Source of the DNA: Flavobacterium sp. CBA20B-1 | GTDB lineage: Bacteria > Bacteroidota > Bacteroidia > Flavobacteriales > Flavobacteriaceae | Assembly: GCF_028473145.1 (NCBI RefSeq) | Contig: NZ_CP092370.1 | Span: forward strand, 868,001 to 932,000 | DNA: 64,000 nucleotides | Direction of reading: 5' to 3' | In this document: positions 41,630 through 52,556 of the stretch, piece by piece | Numbering within the stretch: position 1 is the stretch's first letter | Layout of the letters: the number at the start of each line of letters is the position of its first letter | Translations under genes and position numbers: made by a program | Notes under the pieces: model-generated | What the model was told of the DNA's origin: nothing | The model's input: the letters and a program-made list of their open reading frames with translations, nothing else | Database searches by the model: none

Positions 41630-44600
41630 ATGAGTATCATAAATAGTATCTTAAAAGCATTTGTTGGCGATAAGTCGCAGAAAGACGTAAAAGCGATCCG
41701 CCCAATTGTTGATAAGATCAATCAATACTATAATTCGTTTGAAAGTTTAACAAACGACGAATTAAGAGCGAAAACCATTTCTTTTAAAGAAAAAATCAAA
41801 CAATCGCGAGCTGATCAAGATGCTAAAATTGCATCATACCGCGATGAATTAGAAAAAACCTCTGATATCGACAAACGCGAAACAATCTACGCTTCAATCG
41901 ACACTTTAGAAAAAGAAGCTTATACCCTATCGGAAAAAGCTTTGTTCGATATTTTACCAGAAGCTTTTGCTGTGGTAAAAGAAACAGCACGCCGTTTTAC
42001 AAACAACAGCGAACTGATTGTTACAGCTACCGAACAAGACAAATTGTTTGCAGAAACAAAAGGTCATGTTCGCATTGAAGGCGATAAAGCAATATGGTCT
42101 AATACATGGGAAGTAGCAGGCAAAATGCTAAGCTGGAACATGATACATTACGATGTGCAAATGATTGGTGGTAGCGTGATTCATCAAGGAAAAATAGCAG
42201 AAATGCAAACAGGTGAAGGTAAAACATTGGTATCAACCTCACCTATATACCTGAATGCATTAACAGGAAATGGTGTACACGTAGTAACAGTGAACGATTA
42301 TTTAGCAAAACGTGACTGCCAATGGAATGCTCCTTTGTTTGAATTTCATGGATTAAAGGTTGATTGTATCGATAACCATCAACCCAACTCTGAAGGTCGC
42401 AGAAAAGCTTATCAAGCCGATGTTACTTACGGAACAAACAATGAATTTGGTTTTGATTATTTGCGTGATAATATGGCACATACACCAGAAGAATTGGTGC
42501 AACGCAAACACAACTTCGCAATTGTGGATGAGGTTGATTCTGTTTTGGTTGATGATGCACGTACACCTTTGATTATTTCAGGACCTGTCCCAATGGGCGA
42601 TCGTCATGAATTTTTAGAATTGAAACCAAAAGTTGATGCATTGGTAGCACAACAACGCCAATTATCAAACGGATTTTTAACCGAAGCAAAACGTTTAATC
42701 AAAGCAGGCGACACCAAACAAGGTGGTTTCAATTTATTGCGCGCTTATCGTGCATTGCCAAAAAACAAAGCTTTAATTAAATTTTTGTCTGAAGAAGGTG
42801 TGAAACAAATCCTTCAAAAAACCGAAAACCATTTCATGCAAGACAACAGCCGTGAAATGAAAAAGGTTGACGAAGGTTTATTGTTTGTAATCAACGAAAA
42901 AAATAATCAAGTTGAATTGACAGACAACGGTATCAAAGCACTTTCGCAAGGTATGGATGAAAACTTTTTCATTTTACCAGATATCGGAACCGAAATTGCC
43001 AAGATTGAAAAATTAAACATTTCTGCTGAAGAAATGTCAGAGAAAAAAGAAATTTTATTCCAAGATTTCGGAGTAAAATCAGAACGTATCCACACATTAA
43101 CTCAATTGTTAAAAGCATACGCCTTGTTCGAAAAAGATTCGGAATACGTGGTGGTTGATAACAAAGTTATGATTGTTGATGAACAAACAGGTCGTATCAT
43201 GGATGGTCGTCGTTATTCAGACGGATTACACCAAGCGATCGAAGCTAAAGAAAACGTAAAAATCGAAGCGGCTACCCAAACATTTGCAACCGTAACCTTG
43301 CAAAACTATTTCCGTATGTACAGCAAATTGGCTGGTATGACTGGTACAGCGATTACAGAAGCGGGAGAGTTTTGGGAAATTTATAAATTAGACGTAGTAG
43401 AGATACCTACCAACCGCCCTATGGCACGTGAAGACCGCGAAGATAAAATCTACCGCTCTATCCGTGAAAAATTCAATGCGGTGATCGATGATGTTGTAGA
43501 GTTATCACAAGCAGGTCGTCCGGTATTAATCGGAACCACATCGGTAGAAAACTCTGAATTGTTAAGCCGAATGTTAAAAATGCGCGGTATCAAACACAAC
43601 GTGTTGAACGCAAAATTACACAAACAAGAAGCACAAATTGTAGAAGAAGCAGGAAATCCTGGAGTTGTAACCATTGCAACCAACATGGCAGGTCGTGGTA
43701 CCGACATTAAACTAGCTCAAGAAGTTAAAGACGCTGGTGGTTTAGCAATCATTGGTACAGAACGTCACGATTCTCGACGTGTGGACCGCCAGTTACGTGG
43801 TCGTGCAGGTCGTCAAGGTGATGTGGGATCTTCTCAATTCTATGTTTCATTAGAAGATAATTTAATGCGTTTATTTGGATCAGAACGTGTTGCAAAAATT
43901 ATGGACGGAATGGGCTTAAAAGAAGGCGAAGTAATTCAGCACTCTTGGATGACCAAATCTATCGAACGTGCGCAAAAACGAGTAGAAGAAAACAACTTTG
44001 GTGTTCGTAAGCGTTTGTTAGAATATGACGATGTGATGAATGCACAGCGCGAAGTGGTTTATAAACGACGCCGCCACGCACTTCACGGTGATCGTTTAAA
44101 AGTTGATATTGCTAACATGATGTTCGATTTGTGCGATTATCTGGTAGAAGGAAACAAAGTAGGTAGCGATTTCAAAAATTTCGAATACGATTTAATTAAG
44201 ATTTTCGGAATGGAATCTCCGTTTACAGTTGATGAGTTCAACAAGTTAAGCGATGCAGAGCTAACCGATAAATTATACGAAGTTGTTTATAAAAGATATC
44301 TTGCAAAATGCGAAGAAAGCGCTATTGAAGCTTTTAAAGTAATCAAAGGCGTACATGAAAACGGTGGTTACGAGCGCATGGTTGTACCTTTTACAGATGG
44401 TCTAAAAACCATAAACGTAGTTACCGATTTAAACAAAGCGTACGAAAGCGAAGGTAAAACCCTTATCAACGATTTTGAGAAAAACATTGTACTTTCTATT
44501 GTGGACGAAGCGTGGAAAAAACACCTGCGCAAAATGGATGAATTAAAACAATCGGTTCAATTAGCTGTTCATGAGCAAAAAGATCCTTTATTGGTTTATA

Positions 44601-44755
44601 AGTTCGAAGCGTTCAATTTATTTAAAGATACCATGCAAAGTATCAATAAAGATGTCATTTCGTTCTTAATGAAAGGTGATTTGCCAAAACAACCAGAGCA
44701 AGAACCAACAAATAACGAACCCCAAATAAGAACAAACGGTTCATTTACGATTTAA
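41630..44755 (+). CDS. secA: protein translocase ATPase SecA
   Basis: 1041 residues against about 900 in E. coli. The motor has EMQTGEGKTLVSTSPIYLNA (Walker A), AIVDEVDSVLVDDARTPLII (Walker B), KLAGMTGTAITEAGEFWEIY, NMAGRGTDIKLAQEV and RQLRGRAGRQGDVGSSQFYV. Extra sequence of about 130 residues lies near 330-480 inside the first half, as in other Bacteroidota. The C-terminus ends PQIRTNGSFTI with no Cys-rich zinc tail, so the SecB-binding finger of E. coli SecA is absent. It drives preproteins through SecYEG. Confidence 0.98.
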   Translation: MSIINSILKAFVGDKSQKDVKAIRPIVDKINQYYNSFESLTNDELRAKTISFKEKIKQSRADQDAKIASYRDELEKTSDIDKRETIYASIDTLEKEAYTLSEKALFDILPEAFAVVKETARRFTNNSELIVTATEQDKLFAETKGHVRIEGDKAIWSNTWEVAGKMLSWNMIHYDVQMIGGSVIHQGKIAEMQTGEGKTLVSTSPIYLNALTGNGVHVVTVNDYLAKRDCQWNAPLFEFHGLKVDCIDNHQPNSEGRRKAYQADVTYGTNNEFGFDYLRDNMAHTPEELVQRKHNFAIVDEVDSVLVDDARTPLIISGPVPMGDRHEFLELKPKVDALVAQQRQLSNGFLTEAKRLIKAGDTKQGGFNLLRAYRALPKNKALIKFLSEEGVKQILQKTENHFMQDNSREMKKVDEGLLFVINEKNNQVELTDNGIKALSQGMDENFFILPDIGTEIAKIEKLNISAEEMSEKKEILFQDFGVKSERIHTLTQLLKAYALFEKDSEYVVVDNKVMIVDEQTGRIMDGRRYSDGLHQAIEAKENVKIEAATQTFATVTLQNYFRMYSKLAGMTGTAITEAGEFWEIYKLDVVEIPTNRPMAREDREDKIYRSIREKFNAVIDDVVELSQAGRPVLIGTTSVENSELLSRMLKMRGIKHNVLNAKLHKQEAQIVEEAGNPGVVTIATNMAGRGTDIKLAQEVKDAGGLAIIGTERHDSRRVDRQLRGRAGRQGDVGSSQFYVSLEDNLMRLFGSERVAKIMDGMGLKEGEVIQHSWMTKSIERAQKRVEENNFGVRKRLLEYDDVMNAQREVVYKRRRHALHGDRLKVDIANMMFDLCDYLVEGNKVGSDFKNFEYDLIKIFGMESPFTVDEFNKLSDAELTDKLYEVVYKRYLAKCEESAIEAFKVIKGVHENGGYERMVVPFTDGLKTINVVTDLNKAYESEGKTLINDFEKNIVLSIVDEAWKKHLRKMDELKQSVQLAVHEQKDPLLVYKFEAFNLFKDTMQSINKDVISFLMKGDLPKQPEQEPTNNEPQIRTNGSFTI

Positions 44756-44764
44756 TGTTGTAAT

Positions 44765-44799
44765 AAAAAAACTCCAACTTTAACTAGTTGGAGTTTTTT
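44765..44799. terminator. strong bidirectional terminator between secA and gcvT
   Basis: AAAAAACTCCAACT pairs with AGTTGGAGTTTTTT, 14 bp, between convergent genes. Confidence 0.9.
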
Positions 44800-44819
44800 A
44801 TATCTGTATTTAAATATGA

Positions 44820-45902
44820 TTATTTCTTATAAAAAGGCGTTTTAACAACTTGTGCTTTTACATCGTTTTTACGAATGCGGATAAAAATTTCTGATCCTTC
44901 TTTTGCAAATTCTTTGTTTACATACCCCATACCAATCCCTTTGTTTAAAGATGGAGATTGTGTTCCCGATGTAACATGACCAATAACGTTTCCTTCTGCA
45001 TCAACAATTTCGTAATCGTGACGTGGAATTCCGCGATCGATCAATTCAAAACCGATTAGTTTTGTAGCTACACCGTTTTCTTTATCGGCTTTAATGTTTT
45101 CACTGTTTACAAAATCTTTGGTGAATTTGGTAACCCAACCTAAACCAGCTGCAATTGGCGAAGTAGTATCATTAATTTCGTTTCCGTACAAACAATATCC
45201 CATTTCTAAACGCAAGGTATCGCGTGCTGCTAAACCAATTGGTTTAATTCCGAATTGTTCGCCTGCTTTCAATACTTCATTCCAAATATGCACAATATCC
45301 TCGTTTTTAGCATAAATTTCAATGCCGCCCGATCCTGTGTAACCTGTTGCCGAAACAATCACATTTTCTTTTCCTGCAAAAGTTCCAACTTCAAACGTAT
45401 AAAACTTCAAGTTCGCTAAATCAACATTTGTTAAACTTTGCATTGCTTCGTTTGCTTTGGGACCTTGAATTGCCAATAAAGAATATTGGTCTGATAAATT
45501 TTCAAATGCAGCATTCATTGTGTTTTGAGAAGAAATCCATTCAAAATCTTTATTAATATTGGATGCATTTACAACCATTAAATATTCCGTATCGCTCACT
45601 TTATAAGTGATAATATCGTCAACAATTCCCCCTTTATCATTTGGTAGATAGCTGTATTGCGCTTTTCCAGGAATCAAAACAGCAGCGTCGTTACTTGTTA
45701 CTCTTTGAACCAAATCTAAAGCTTTATCTCCCGAAATTTTAAATAATCCCATGTGCGATACATCAAAAACACCCACATTGTTTCTTACCGTTTCATGCTC
45801 AATATTAACGCCTTCGTATTGAACCGGCATATTAAATCCTGCGAAAGGAACCATTTTTGCTCCTAAAGCTAAGTGAACGTCGTTTAAAGGTACTTGTTTC
45901 AT
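44820..45902 (-). CDS. gcvT: glycine cleavage system T protein (aminomethyltransferase)
   Basis: 360 residues. Family text: [55 protein letters not shown] (folate-binding Asp region), [35 protein letters not shown] and [13 protein letters not shown]. It takes the aminomethyl group from H protein, passing a C1 unit to tetrahydrofolate and releasing ammonia. gcvH and gcvP are not in this window. Confidence 0.97.
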   Translation of the reverse strand: MKQVPLNDVHLALGAKMVPFAGFNMPVQYEGVNIEHETVRNNVGVFDVSHMGLFKISGDKALDLVQRVTSNDAAVLIPGKAQYSYLPNDKGGIVDDIITYKVSDTEYLMVVNASNINKDFEWISSQNTMNAAFENLSDQYSLLAIQGPKANEAMQSLTNVDLANLKFYTFEVGTFAGKENVIVSATGYTGSGGIEIYAKNEDIVHIWNEVLKAGEQFGIKPIGLAARDTLRLEMGYCLYGNEINDTTSPIAAGLGWVTKFTKDFVNSENIKADKENGVATKLIGFELIDRGIPRHDYEIVDAEGNVIGHVTSGTQSPSLNKGIGMGYVNKEFAKEGSEIFIRIRKNDVKAQVVKTPFYKK

Positions 45903-45974
45903 ATTTTTTGACTGATATTATTTTTTATTGAGCGAAATTACATCAATTTTAAACGATTAACAATTTTATTGATT

Positions 45975-48380
45975 TTATAATTTCACATTTCGCAAACGCA
46001 ACGCATTTGTAATTACCGAAACCGAACTTAAACACATTGCCAAGGCAGCAATCATGGGAGAAAGCAGCATTCCTGTTGCGTGATACAAAACTCCGGCAGC
46101 AACTGCAATACCAATAACATTGTAAACAAAGGCAAAAAACAGGTTTTGCTGAATGTTTTTCATAACGTGTGTACTAAGGTTATATGCTTTTTTTAAATTT
46201 GAAAAGGAATTGTTTAACAGCGTGATTTTAGCAAAATCTTGTGCCAAATCTGATCCGTTGCCCATTGCAATTCCCACATCGGCTTTTGCAAGAGCGGGGG
46301 AATCGTTAATTCCGTCGCCAATCATGGTGATGATTTTTCCTTCTTTTTGGATCGATTCTATCATTGCTAATTTATCTTGAGGAAGCTGTTGTGCAAAAAC
46401 TTCATCAATTCCCACTTGATGTGCAATAGCGTTTGCTGTTAGCTGATGATCGCCCGTTAGCATAATGATTTTTATGTTTTTAGAATGAAGATAGGCTATG
46501 GTTTCTTTCACTTCGGGTTTTAACGCATCGTGAATGACTGCCAAACCAACCACTTCATTATTTATAGCGATGTACGAAATCGTTTTTCCTTGATTTTGAA
46601 TTTCAGTTACTTTCGATTTTATTTCTGTTGCTACTTCCAACTGATTTTGATTCAGCAATGCTTCGTTTCCTAATAAGATTTTTTTGCCGTTTATCATTCC
46701 CTGTATACCTTTACCTTGAATATTCGCTACCATTTTTGTCGGTTTAAAATCGATCTTTCGTTCTTTTGCTTTATCGGTAAATGCTTTGGCAATTGGGTGT
46801 TCGCTGCTTGCATTTAAATCGGCAGTAATCTTAATCAATTCATCTTCTGAAAAATCTTTCAAAGGAATAATTTGTTCCAACGACGGTTTTCCTTCGGTAA
46901 GCGTTCCGGTTTTATCGGTAATAATTACATTTGTTTTCTGTAGCAATTCCAAAGCTTCTGCTTTTTTTATCAAGATTCCGTATTCGGCTCCTTTGCCAAT
47001 TCCAACCGAAATGGAAACGGGCGTAGCCAATCCCAATGCACACGGACACGCAATGATTAATACAGCAATAGCATTTTGCAGACCGAATAAAAGTGATGCT
47101 TCGGTTGAAACAAATCCCCAATAGATAAAAGTTAACAGTGCAATTAAAACGACGATTGGTACAAAATAACCCGAAATTTTATCGGCTAAACGTTGAATCG
47201 GTGCACGCGAAAGACTGGCTTTGTTCACCATTTCAACAATCTGCGCAATGGTTGTTGTTTGGCCAATTCGGGTTGCTTTCATTGTAAAAGATTGATCGGT
47301 ATTAACGCTTCCTGCCAAAACCTCATCATTTTCTTTTTTATTTATAGGCAAAGGTTCGCCCGTTAGCAATGCTTCGTTTACAGATGTTTTTCCGGATAAT
47401 ATAATACCATCAACAGGGATTTTTTCGCCTGGTTTAACCAATAATTCATCGCTAATCTGAACTTTGTCAATATCAATTTCTGTTGAATTTCCGTTGATTA
47501 AAATGGTTGCTTTCTGCGGAACCAAATTCAATAAATGTTCTAAAGACGATTTTGTTTTTTGATGCGCTCGGGCTTCTAACCATTGTCCTAAAATCATCAA
47601 AGTAAAAATCACGGCGACACTTTCAAAATAAATTGGCAAATGATCGTTTGTATGAAATGCATGCGGATTAAAAAGTACGTAAACCGAGAATAAATAAGCC
47701 GCAATTGCTCCTAAACCAATTAAACTAAACATGTTTAAATTCCACATTTTAAAGGAAATATACGCACGTTTCAAATATTTTCTTCCCAAAAACAACACAG
47801 CGGTTGTACCAATAAATTGTGACCAAAGTGCAACGTTGAAGGGGATTATTTTATAGATAAAACTATCGTGGCTCATGCCAAACATGGCAATAAAAAACAC
47901 AGGAATTGTTATAGCTGCCGATTGTATCAACAGCTTTTTTAGATGGATCAGTTCATCATTATTATTGGTTGAACCGCCAATTTGAACCAAATCCATTCCG
48001 CAAACGGGGCAACCTACATTACTATCATAAACTTTATCGCCTTCGCATAACATGGGACAATAATATTTGCCAGCTAAATGTTCTAACTGTTTTGGTGGTT
48101 CGTTATGATTGTTGTGGTTGTGAACCGCATGATGGGCAATTTCTGAAAGTTCTTCAGATCCGTCATTATTCACAGTAATTTCCTGAATGGTATATGGACC
48201 TTTGTTTGAAAGTGCGTGCTGTAAATCTTCTAAAGCAATTCGTTTGTTCGATTCTATAACAGCTTCCGCAGGATGCAGACTTACTTCTACGCAATCGGCA
48301 ACGGTTTGTAACGCTTCGGTAACTTTGGCTTGGCAGCCGCTACACGTCATTTCGTTGATTTTATATCGGGTTTTCATCAT
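45975..48380 (-). CDS. copA: copper-translocating P1B-type ATPase
   Basis: Start at the tandem ATGs 48375-48380 (MMKTRYKINEMTCSGCQAKV); upstream in-frame ATG 48416 adds a non-conserved leader. About 801 residues. An N-terminal metal-binding domain (MTCSGCQA) is followed by a His-rich linker (HHAVHNHNNHNE), a heavy-metal-binding segment YYCPMLCEGDKVYDSNVGCP, and eight membrane helices with IACPCALGLATP (the Cys-Pro-Cys metal site). Catalytic motifs are LLTGEPLP, ITDKTGTLTEG, SEHPIAKA and MIGDGINDSPALAKAD. The motif set fits Cu(I) export. It has no visible metalloregulator next to it. Confidence 0.94.
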   Translation of the reverse strand: MMKTRYKINEMTCSGCQAKVTEALQTVADCVEVSLHPAEAVIESNKRIALEDLQHALSNKGPYTIQEITVNNDGSEELSEIAHHAVHNHNNHNEPPKQLEHLAGKYYCPMLCEGDKVYDSNVGCPVCGMDLVQIGGSTNNNDELIHLKKLLIQSAAITIPVFFIAMFGMSHDSFIYKIIPFNVALWSQFIGTTAVLFLGRKYLKRAYISFKMWNLNMFSLIGLGAIAAYLFSVYVLFNPHAFHTNDHLPIYFESVAVIFTLMILGQWLEARAHQKTKSSLEHLLNLVPQKATILINGNSTEIDIDKVQISDELLVKPGEKIPVDGIILSGKTSVNEALLTGEPLPINKKENDEVLAGSVNTDQSFTMKATRIGQTTTIAQIVEMVNKASLSRAPIQRLADKISGYFVPIVVLIALLTFIYWGFVSTEASLLFGLQNAIAVLIIACPCALGLATPVSISVGIGKGAEYGILIKKAEALELLQKTNVIITDKTGTLTEGKPSLEQIIPLKDFSEDELIKITADLNASSEHPIAKAFTDKAKERKIDFKPTKMVANIQGKGIQGMINGKKILLGNEALLNQNQLEVATEIKSKVTEIQNQGKTISYIAINNEVVGLAVIHDALKPEVKETIAYLHSKNIKIIMLTGDHQLTANAIAHQVGIDEVFAQQLPQDKLAMIESIQKEGKIITMIGDGINDSPALAKADVGIAMGNGSDLAQDFAKITLLNNSFSNLKKAYNLSTHVMKNIQQNLFFAFVYNVIGIAVAAGVLYHATGMLLSPMIAALAMCLSSVSVITNALRLRNVKL

Positions 48381-48574
48381 TTTACTTTTTTTTGTAAAAT
48401 TACGACCAATACCCAAAAACCGACTTACATAATTATAAAAAAGGTTTGTATAATTTTATTTGGGGATTCATATCTTTGGATAACACAACACTTTCAATTT
48501 AAGTGAAAAAATGTAAAATTTAGAATTTAGAATTCCAACCAAATAGAATAATAAACAGATAGATTATTAATCTT

Positions 48575-49288
48575 TTAGTGAAACGTAAAGTTAATAAACA
48601 ACCCACGTGTTTTCATAGATTCTATATCACCTGTCCAGGGGCTGTTTGGATTTTTGTCGCGAATAAGTTCGTCTTGTAAACCAAATACGCCACGGATGGA
48701 AGGTGTAAATTTAAAATGTTCAAAGTATAAATCAACTCCTAAACCTAGTTCGTAGTTTGCAGTCCATTTTTTCATTCTAAAACGTCCTTGATAGTTATCG
48801 TCTTTAGAGGTTTCATTGCTGCTTAAGTTTAATGATTGCGAAATACCTGTTAAGATATACGGACGAATATTTCCGGCTCTCAATGCAGAAAACTTCAGCA
48901 ATATAGGAAAATGTATATAAGTTGAAGCTACATCGCGCGTATTTTGATCAGGGTTGGTAATGTGCGGAAAAATCAATTTTCTGCGGGTGTAATACAATCC
49001 TGGTTCAAATCGCAAATCTAGATATTCCATTAAACGTAAGTTTCCCACCAAACCTACATTAAAACCAGTTGTTGGTTCAACTAAAATTTCGTTGCTTCCA
49101 TTTTTATCGAGAAAACTTTTAGAATAATCAAACTTAAAATTGTACGAGCTAAATCCTAAATAATATCCGTAATGAACCCTTTGTTGATCCCATGTTTGCT
49201 GGTTTTTGTAGGGATTTTTCCCAAACATGCCTTGTGCAGATAACTGAACCGAAGCAAATAAACAAATGGCAATAAATAAATTTTTCAT
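48575..49288 (-). CDS. porT: PorT-like type IX secretion membrane protein
   Basis: 237 residues with a signal peptide (MKNLFIAICLFASVQLSAQG) and a membrane beta-barrel of about eight strands. Typical text: VHYGYYLGFSSYNFKFDY, EYLDLRFEPGLYYTRRKL, and FTPSIRGVFGLQDELI, ending GLFINFTFH with an aromatic last residue. PorT is required for type IX secretion and gliding in this phylum. It directly follows menG, the order seen in related genomes, and a cargo protein is encoded at 38027. Confidence 0.88.
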   Translation of the reverse strand: MKNLFIAICLFASVQLSAQGMFGKNPYKNQQTWDQQRVHYGYYLGFSSYNFKFDYSKSFLDKNGSNEILVEPTTGFNVGLVGNLRLMEYLDLRFEPGLYYTRRKLIFPHITNPDQNTRDVASTYIHFPILLKFSALRAGNIRPYILTGISQSLNLSSNETSKDDNYQGRFRMKKWTANYELGLGVDLYFEHFKFTPSIRGVFGLQDELIRDKNPNSPWTGDIESMKTRGLFINFTFH

Positions 49289-49291
49289 ATT

Positions 49292-50020
49292 TTATTTTGA
49301 TGCTGAATAAATAGTTGCAACACCCATTGTTTGTGGAGTGTGCTTTACATTTTTAAAACCAACTTTCCGTAAAATGGCATTTAATTCTTCGCCATAAGGA
49401 AAGTTTTTTGCCGATTCTGATAAATATTCGTAGGCTTTTTTGTCTTTAGAAAACATTTTACCCATTAGCGGCATAAAGGTTTTCATATAAAAATTGTACC
49501 CTTGTTTAAACGGAAATTTTGTAGGAACCGAGGTTTCTAAGATAACAAAAATTCCGTTAGGTTTTAAAACGCGAGCAATTTCAGACAAGCCTTTTTCCAA
49601 ATTTTCAAAATTGCGTACTCCAAAAGCAACGGTAATTGCATCAAAAGTATTGTCCTCAAATGGTAAATTTTCAGAATCGCCTTGTATCATTTCAATTTTG
49701 TGATGTAAGGCCAAAGCTTTTACTTTTTCTTTTCCAATTTCTAGCATTCCTGCAGAAAGGTCTAAGCCAACAATGCGTTTTGCATTCGATTTTGAAAGTA
49801 AAATTGCCAAATCACCTGTTCCGGTGGCGATATCTAGGATTGATTCGGGATTGGTTTCAGAAACCATTTTCAGTACATTTCTTCTCCAACCTTGATCAGT
49901 TCCCATGGAAATCATTCGGTTTAAACTATCGTAATTTCCAGAAATTGTATCAAACATTTGCTCAACTTGCTGTTTTTTACCAAGATTAGAATCTTTATAT
50001 GGATTGATTTGATCGGCCAT
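49292..50020 (-). CDS. menG: demethylmenaquinone methyltransferase
   Basis: 242 residues of the UbiE/MenG family. SAM-binding motif [17 protein letters not shown], acidic post-strand [36 protein letters not shown] (UbiE signature region), and [18 protein letters not shown] near the end. It methylates demethylmenaquinone in the last step of menaquinone synthesis, the main quinone of this phylum. porT follows 3 bp downstream. Confidence 0.95.
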   Translation of the reverse strand: MADQINPYKDSNLGKKQQVEQMFDTISGNYDSLNRMISMGTDQGWRRNVLKMVSETNPESILDIATGTGDLAILLSKSNAKRIVGLDLSAGMLEIGKEKVKALALHHKIEMIQGDSENLPFEDNTFDAITVAFGVRNFENLEKGLSEIARVLKPNGIFVILETSVPTKFPFKQGYNFYMKTFMPLMGKMFSKDKKAYEYLSESAKNFPYGEELNAILRKVGFKNVKHTPQTMGVATIYSASK

Positions 50021-50149
50021 TTTTAAATTGAAATTTTTACAAATATACTTATAATAAAAATAGTATATAAACGTATGGTATCAATTAATAGTGAAAAGGA
50101 CTACTAAAATTTACACAAAAGAATTGTTGAATGCAGCAATATGTTGCAG

Positions 50150-50947
50150 CTATTCGATATTAAGGATAACCTTATACCCCTCATAACTGCGAAGGTTGAA
50201 AACCGTACCGTCTTCAAACATTAAATACTGCCCTTTTACTCCAATAAGTTTGCCCTTAAAATTTGGTGTTTTGTCTATATTTAAACTAGTGCACGATGTC
50301 AGGTATTGCTCCACCGGATACGCTAATTCATAGACAGTGTGCGCAGTGTTTCGGAAATAAGCATGTACTTCTTCAGGCAAAAGGGCTTCTATTTTCTTTA
50401 CTTCTTGATCTAAATCCACAGAAACAATTTGGTTAAGCACCATTTTTCGCCAGTTGGTTTTATCGGTATAATGTTTTTTTAGGGCTACTTCGGTAATTCC
50501 GGCTAAATACCTGTTGGGAACTTCAACCACAGGAATCGCAGCCGATGCGCCTTGGTCAATCCATCTGGTGGGCACTTGCGTTTTTCGAGTCACACCAATT
50601 TTTACATCACTTGCCACAGCCAAATATACAATATGTGGTTGCAATTGAACCTTTTTTTCATATTCTAAGTCGCGATCTTCAATGTCTAAATGGGCTGTGC
50701 TTAGTTCTGGCCGCATAATCCAATCTCCTGCTGCAGCACTTTTCATAAAACAATCATAACAAAAACCTTGTCTAAAAATTTTCTTCTCTTTTTTGCAATT
50801 CAAACATTGGTAGCCAACATGTTGAATTTCAATGTCTTTATAAATAATTTGATTGATATGAATAAAAGCCTGATCAAAAACCAAGTAATATTGTATAGGA
50901 TTTGCTAATTCGGTATGCATTTTATTCAAAACTCCTTCGTATTGCAT
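50150..50947 (-). CDS. DUF2797 zinc-finger protein
   Basis: Start ATG 50947 (MQYEGVLNKMHTELANPIQY); the longer in-frame start at 51016 would overlap the promoter region of the divergent GH3 gene. 265 residues. A Cys4 finger (CLNCKKEKKIFRQGFCYDCF) lies near residue 50, followed by a conserved core HIVYLAVASDVKIGVTRKTQ, then IDQGASAAIPVVEVPNRYLA. The family has been likened to a GIY-YIG-type fold, from memory; function unknown. Confidence 0.85.
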   Translation of the reverse strand: MQYEGVLNKMHTELANPIQYYLVFDQAFIHINQIIYKDIEIQHVGYQCLNCKKEKKIFRQGFCYDCFMKSAAAGDWIMRPELSTAHLDIEDRDLEYEKKVQLQPHIVYLAVASDVKIGVTRKTQVPTRWIDQGASAAIPVVEVPNRYLAGITEVALKKHYTDKTNWRKMVLNQIVSVDLDQEVKKIEALLPEEVHAYFRNTAHTVYELAYPVEQYLTSCTSLNIDKTPNFKGKLIGVKGQYLMFEDGTVFNLRSYEGYKVILNIE

Positions 50948-51026
50948 AAGATTTTTTATATTTTTGAATGAATTGTAAAAGTACAAAGTAAATAGAACAC
51001 TTTGCAGTTTGCGCAATTAAAAAATC

Positions 51027-52541
51027 ATGGCATTATCAATTATCAACTCTATTGTTTCGTGGATTTTAAAAAAACGGATACATCAAATAGAACTATTTAT
51101 TAAGTATCCCCACGATGTGCAAAACGAATTGCTGTTGCAACTAATTCAACGGGCAAAATTTACCGAAATAGGGAAGAAGTACGATTTTTCTTCGATTTTC
51201 AGCTACAGCCAATTTGCTGAGCGTGTTCCGGTTTCAACCTATGAAGAAGTGGAACCGCTTATAGAACGCAGTAGAAAAGGTGAAAGTAATATTTATTGGC
51301 CCGAACCAATTAAGTATTTCGCAAAATCGAGCGGTACCACCAATGCTAAAAGTAAATTTATACCTGTTAGTACCGACGCTTTAGAAAATTGCCATTACAA
51401 AGCGGGGAAAGATATGCTGTGTTTGTATTTAAACAATAACGAAGATTCGCAACTTTTTACAGGGAAAAGTCTTCGTTTGGGCGGAAGTAAACAGCTTTAT
51501 GCGGACAATAACACAATTTTTGGTGATCTTTCGGCTATTTTAATTGATAATTTACCTTTTTGGGCAGAATTGAGTTCAACACCAAACAGCAAAGTTTCAT
51601 TAATGAGCGAATGGAACGAAAAAATGAAAGCCATTGTAAAAGAAACCAAAAACGAGAATGTTACCAGTTTATTAGGCGTACCTTCGTGGCTATTGGTTTT
51701 ACTGAACAATGTGATGCAAGACGTTAACAAATCTAGTTTGCTTGAAATTTGGCCCAATGCCGAAGTGTATTTTCACGGGGGAATCAGTTTTGAACCCTAT
51801 CGCGAACAGTACCAAAAACTTTTTCCTAAAGAAAATTTTCGTTTTTATGAAAACTATAATGCTTCCGAAGGATTTTTTGCCATTCAAGACCGCAATAATG
51901 CAAATGATATGCTGCTCATGTTAGATTATGGTATTTTCTATGAATTTATTCCAATGGATACATTTGCAACATCTCACCAAAAAACTGTATCTTTAGCCGA
52001 TGTTCAAATGAATAAAAGCTATGCGGTGGTTATTACAACCAATTCGGGTTTATGGCGCTATTTGATAGGAGATACTGTTCGGTTTACTTCATTAAATCCG
52101 TATCGAATAAAAATCACGGGGCGCACCAAGCATTACATTAATGTTTTTGGCGAAGAATTAATGATTGAAAACACCGACAAAGCGCTTGCAATAACCGCAA
52201 ACGAATTTCAGGTTGATATTGTAGAGTACACGGTTGCACCGGTTTTTATGGAAGGAAAAGAAAAAGGAGCGCATGAATGGATGATTGAGTTTAAAAAGGA
52301 TCCATCTGATTTAAAAGCATTTGCAAAACGATTAGATGAAAACATACAAAACATTAATTCTGATTACGAAGCCAAGCGTTACAACAGCATGACACTTAAT
52401 GAGTTAAAGTTAAACGTGGCAAAGCCAAACCTTTTTCATTTGTGGTTAAGCAAACAAGACAAGTTGGGCGGACAAAATAAAATTCCCCGTTTGTCAAACG
52501 ATCGCTCTTATTTGGAACAATTAAAAACATTGAATAATTAA
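51027..52541 (+). CDS. GH3-family acyl-adenylating enzyme
   Basis: 504 residues matching the GH3 auxin-responsive family as found in Bacteroidota: AERVPVSTYEEVEPLIERSR, the ATP loop FAKSSGTTNAKSKFIPVST, FYENYNASEGFFAIQD (adenylation core), and GRTKHYINVFGEELMIENTD near the domain junction. By family it should activate a carboxylic acid with ATP and conjugate it to an amino group; the bacterial substrate is unknown. It is divergent from the DUF2797 gene and followed 15 bp later by the SecB-like gene. Confidence 0.9.
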   Translation: MALSIINSIVSWILKKRIHQIELFIKYPHDVQNELLLQLIQRAKFTEIGKKYDFSSIFSYSQFAERVPVSTYEEVEPLIERSRKGESNIYWPEPIKYFAKSSGTTNAKSKFIPVSTDALENCHYKAGKDMLCLYLNNNEDSQLFTGKSLRLGGSKQLYADNNTIFGDLSAILIDNLPFWAELSSTPNSKVSLMSEWNEKMKAIVKETKNENVTSLLGVPSWLLVLLNNVMQDVNKSSLLEIWPNAEVYFHGGISFEPYREQYQKLFPKENFRFYENYNASEGFFAIQDRNNANDMLLMLDYGIFYEFIPMDTFATSHQKTVSLADVQMNKSYAVVITTNSGLWRYLIGDTVRFTSLNPYRIKITGRTKHYINVFGEELMIENTDKALAITANEFQVDIVEYTVAPVFMEGKEKGAHEWMIEFKKDPSDLKAFAKRLDENIQNINSDYEAKRYNSMTLNELKLNVAKPNLFHLWLSKQDKLGGQNKIPRLSNDRSYLEQLKTLNN

Positions 52542-52556
52542 TAGTAAATAAATAAT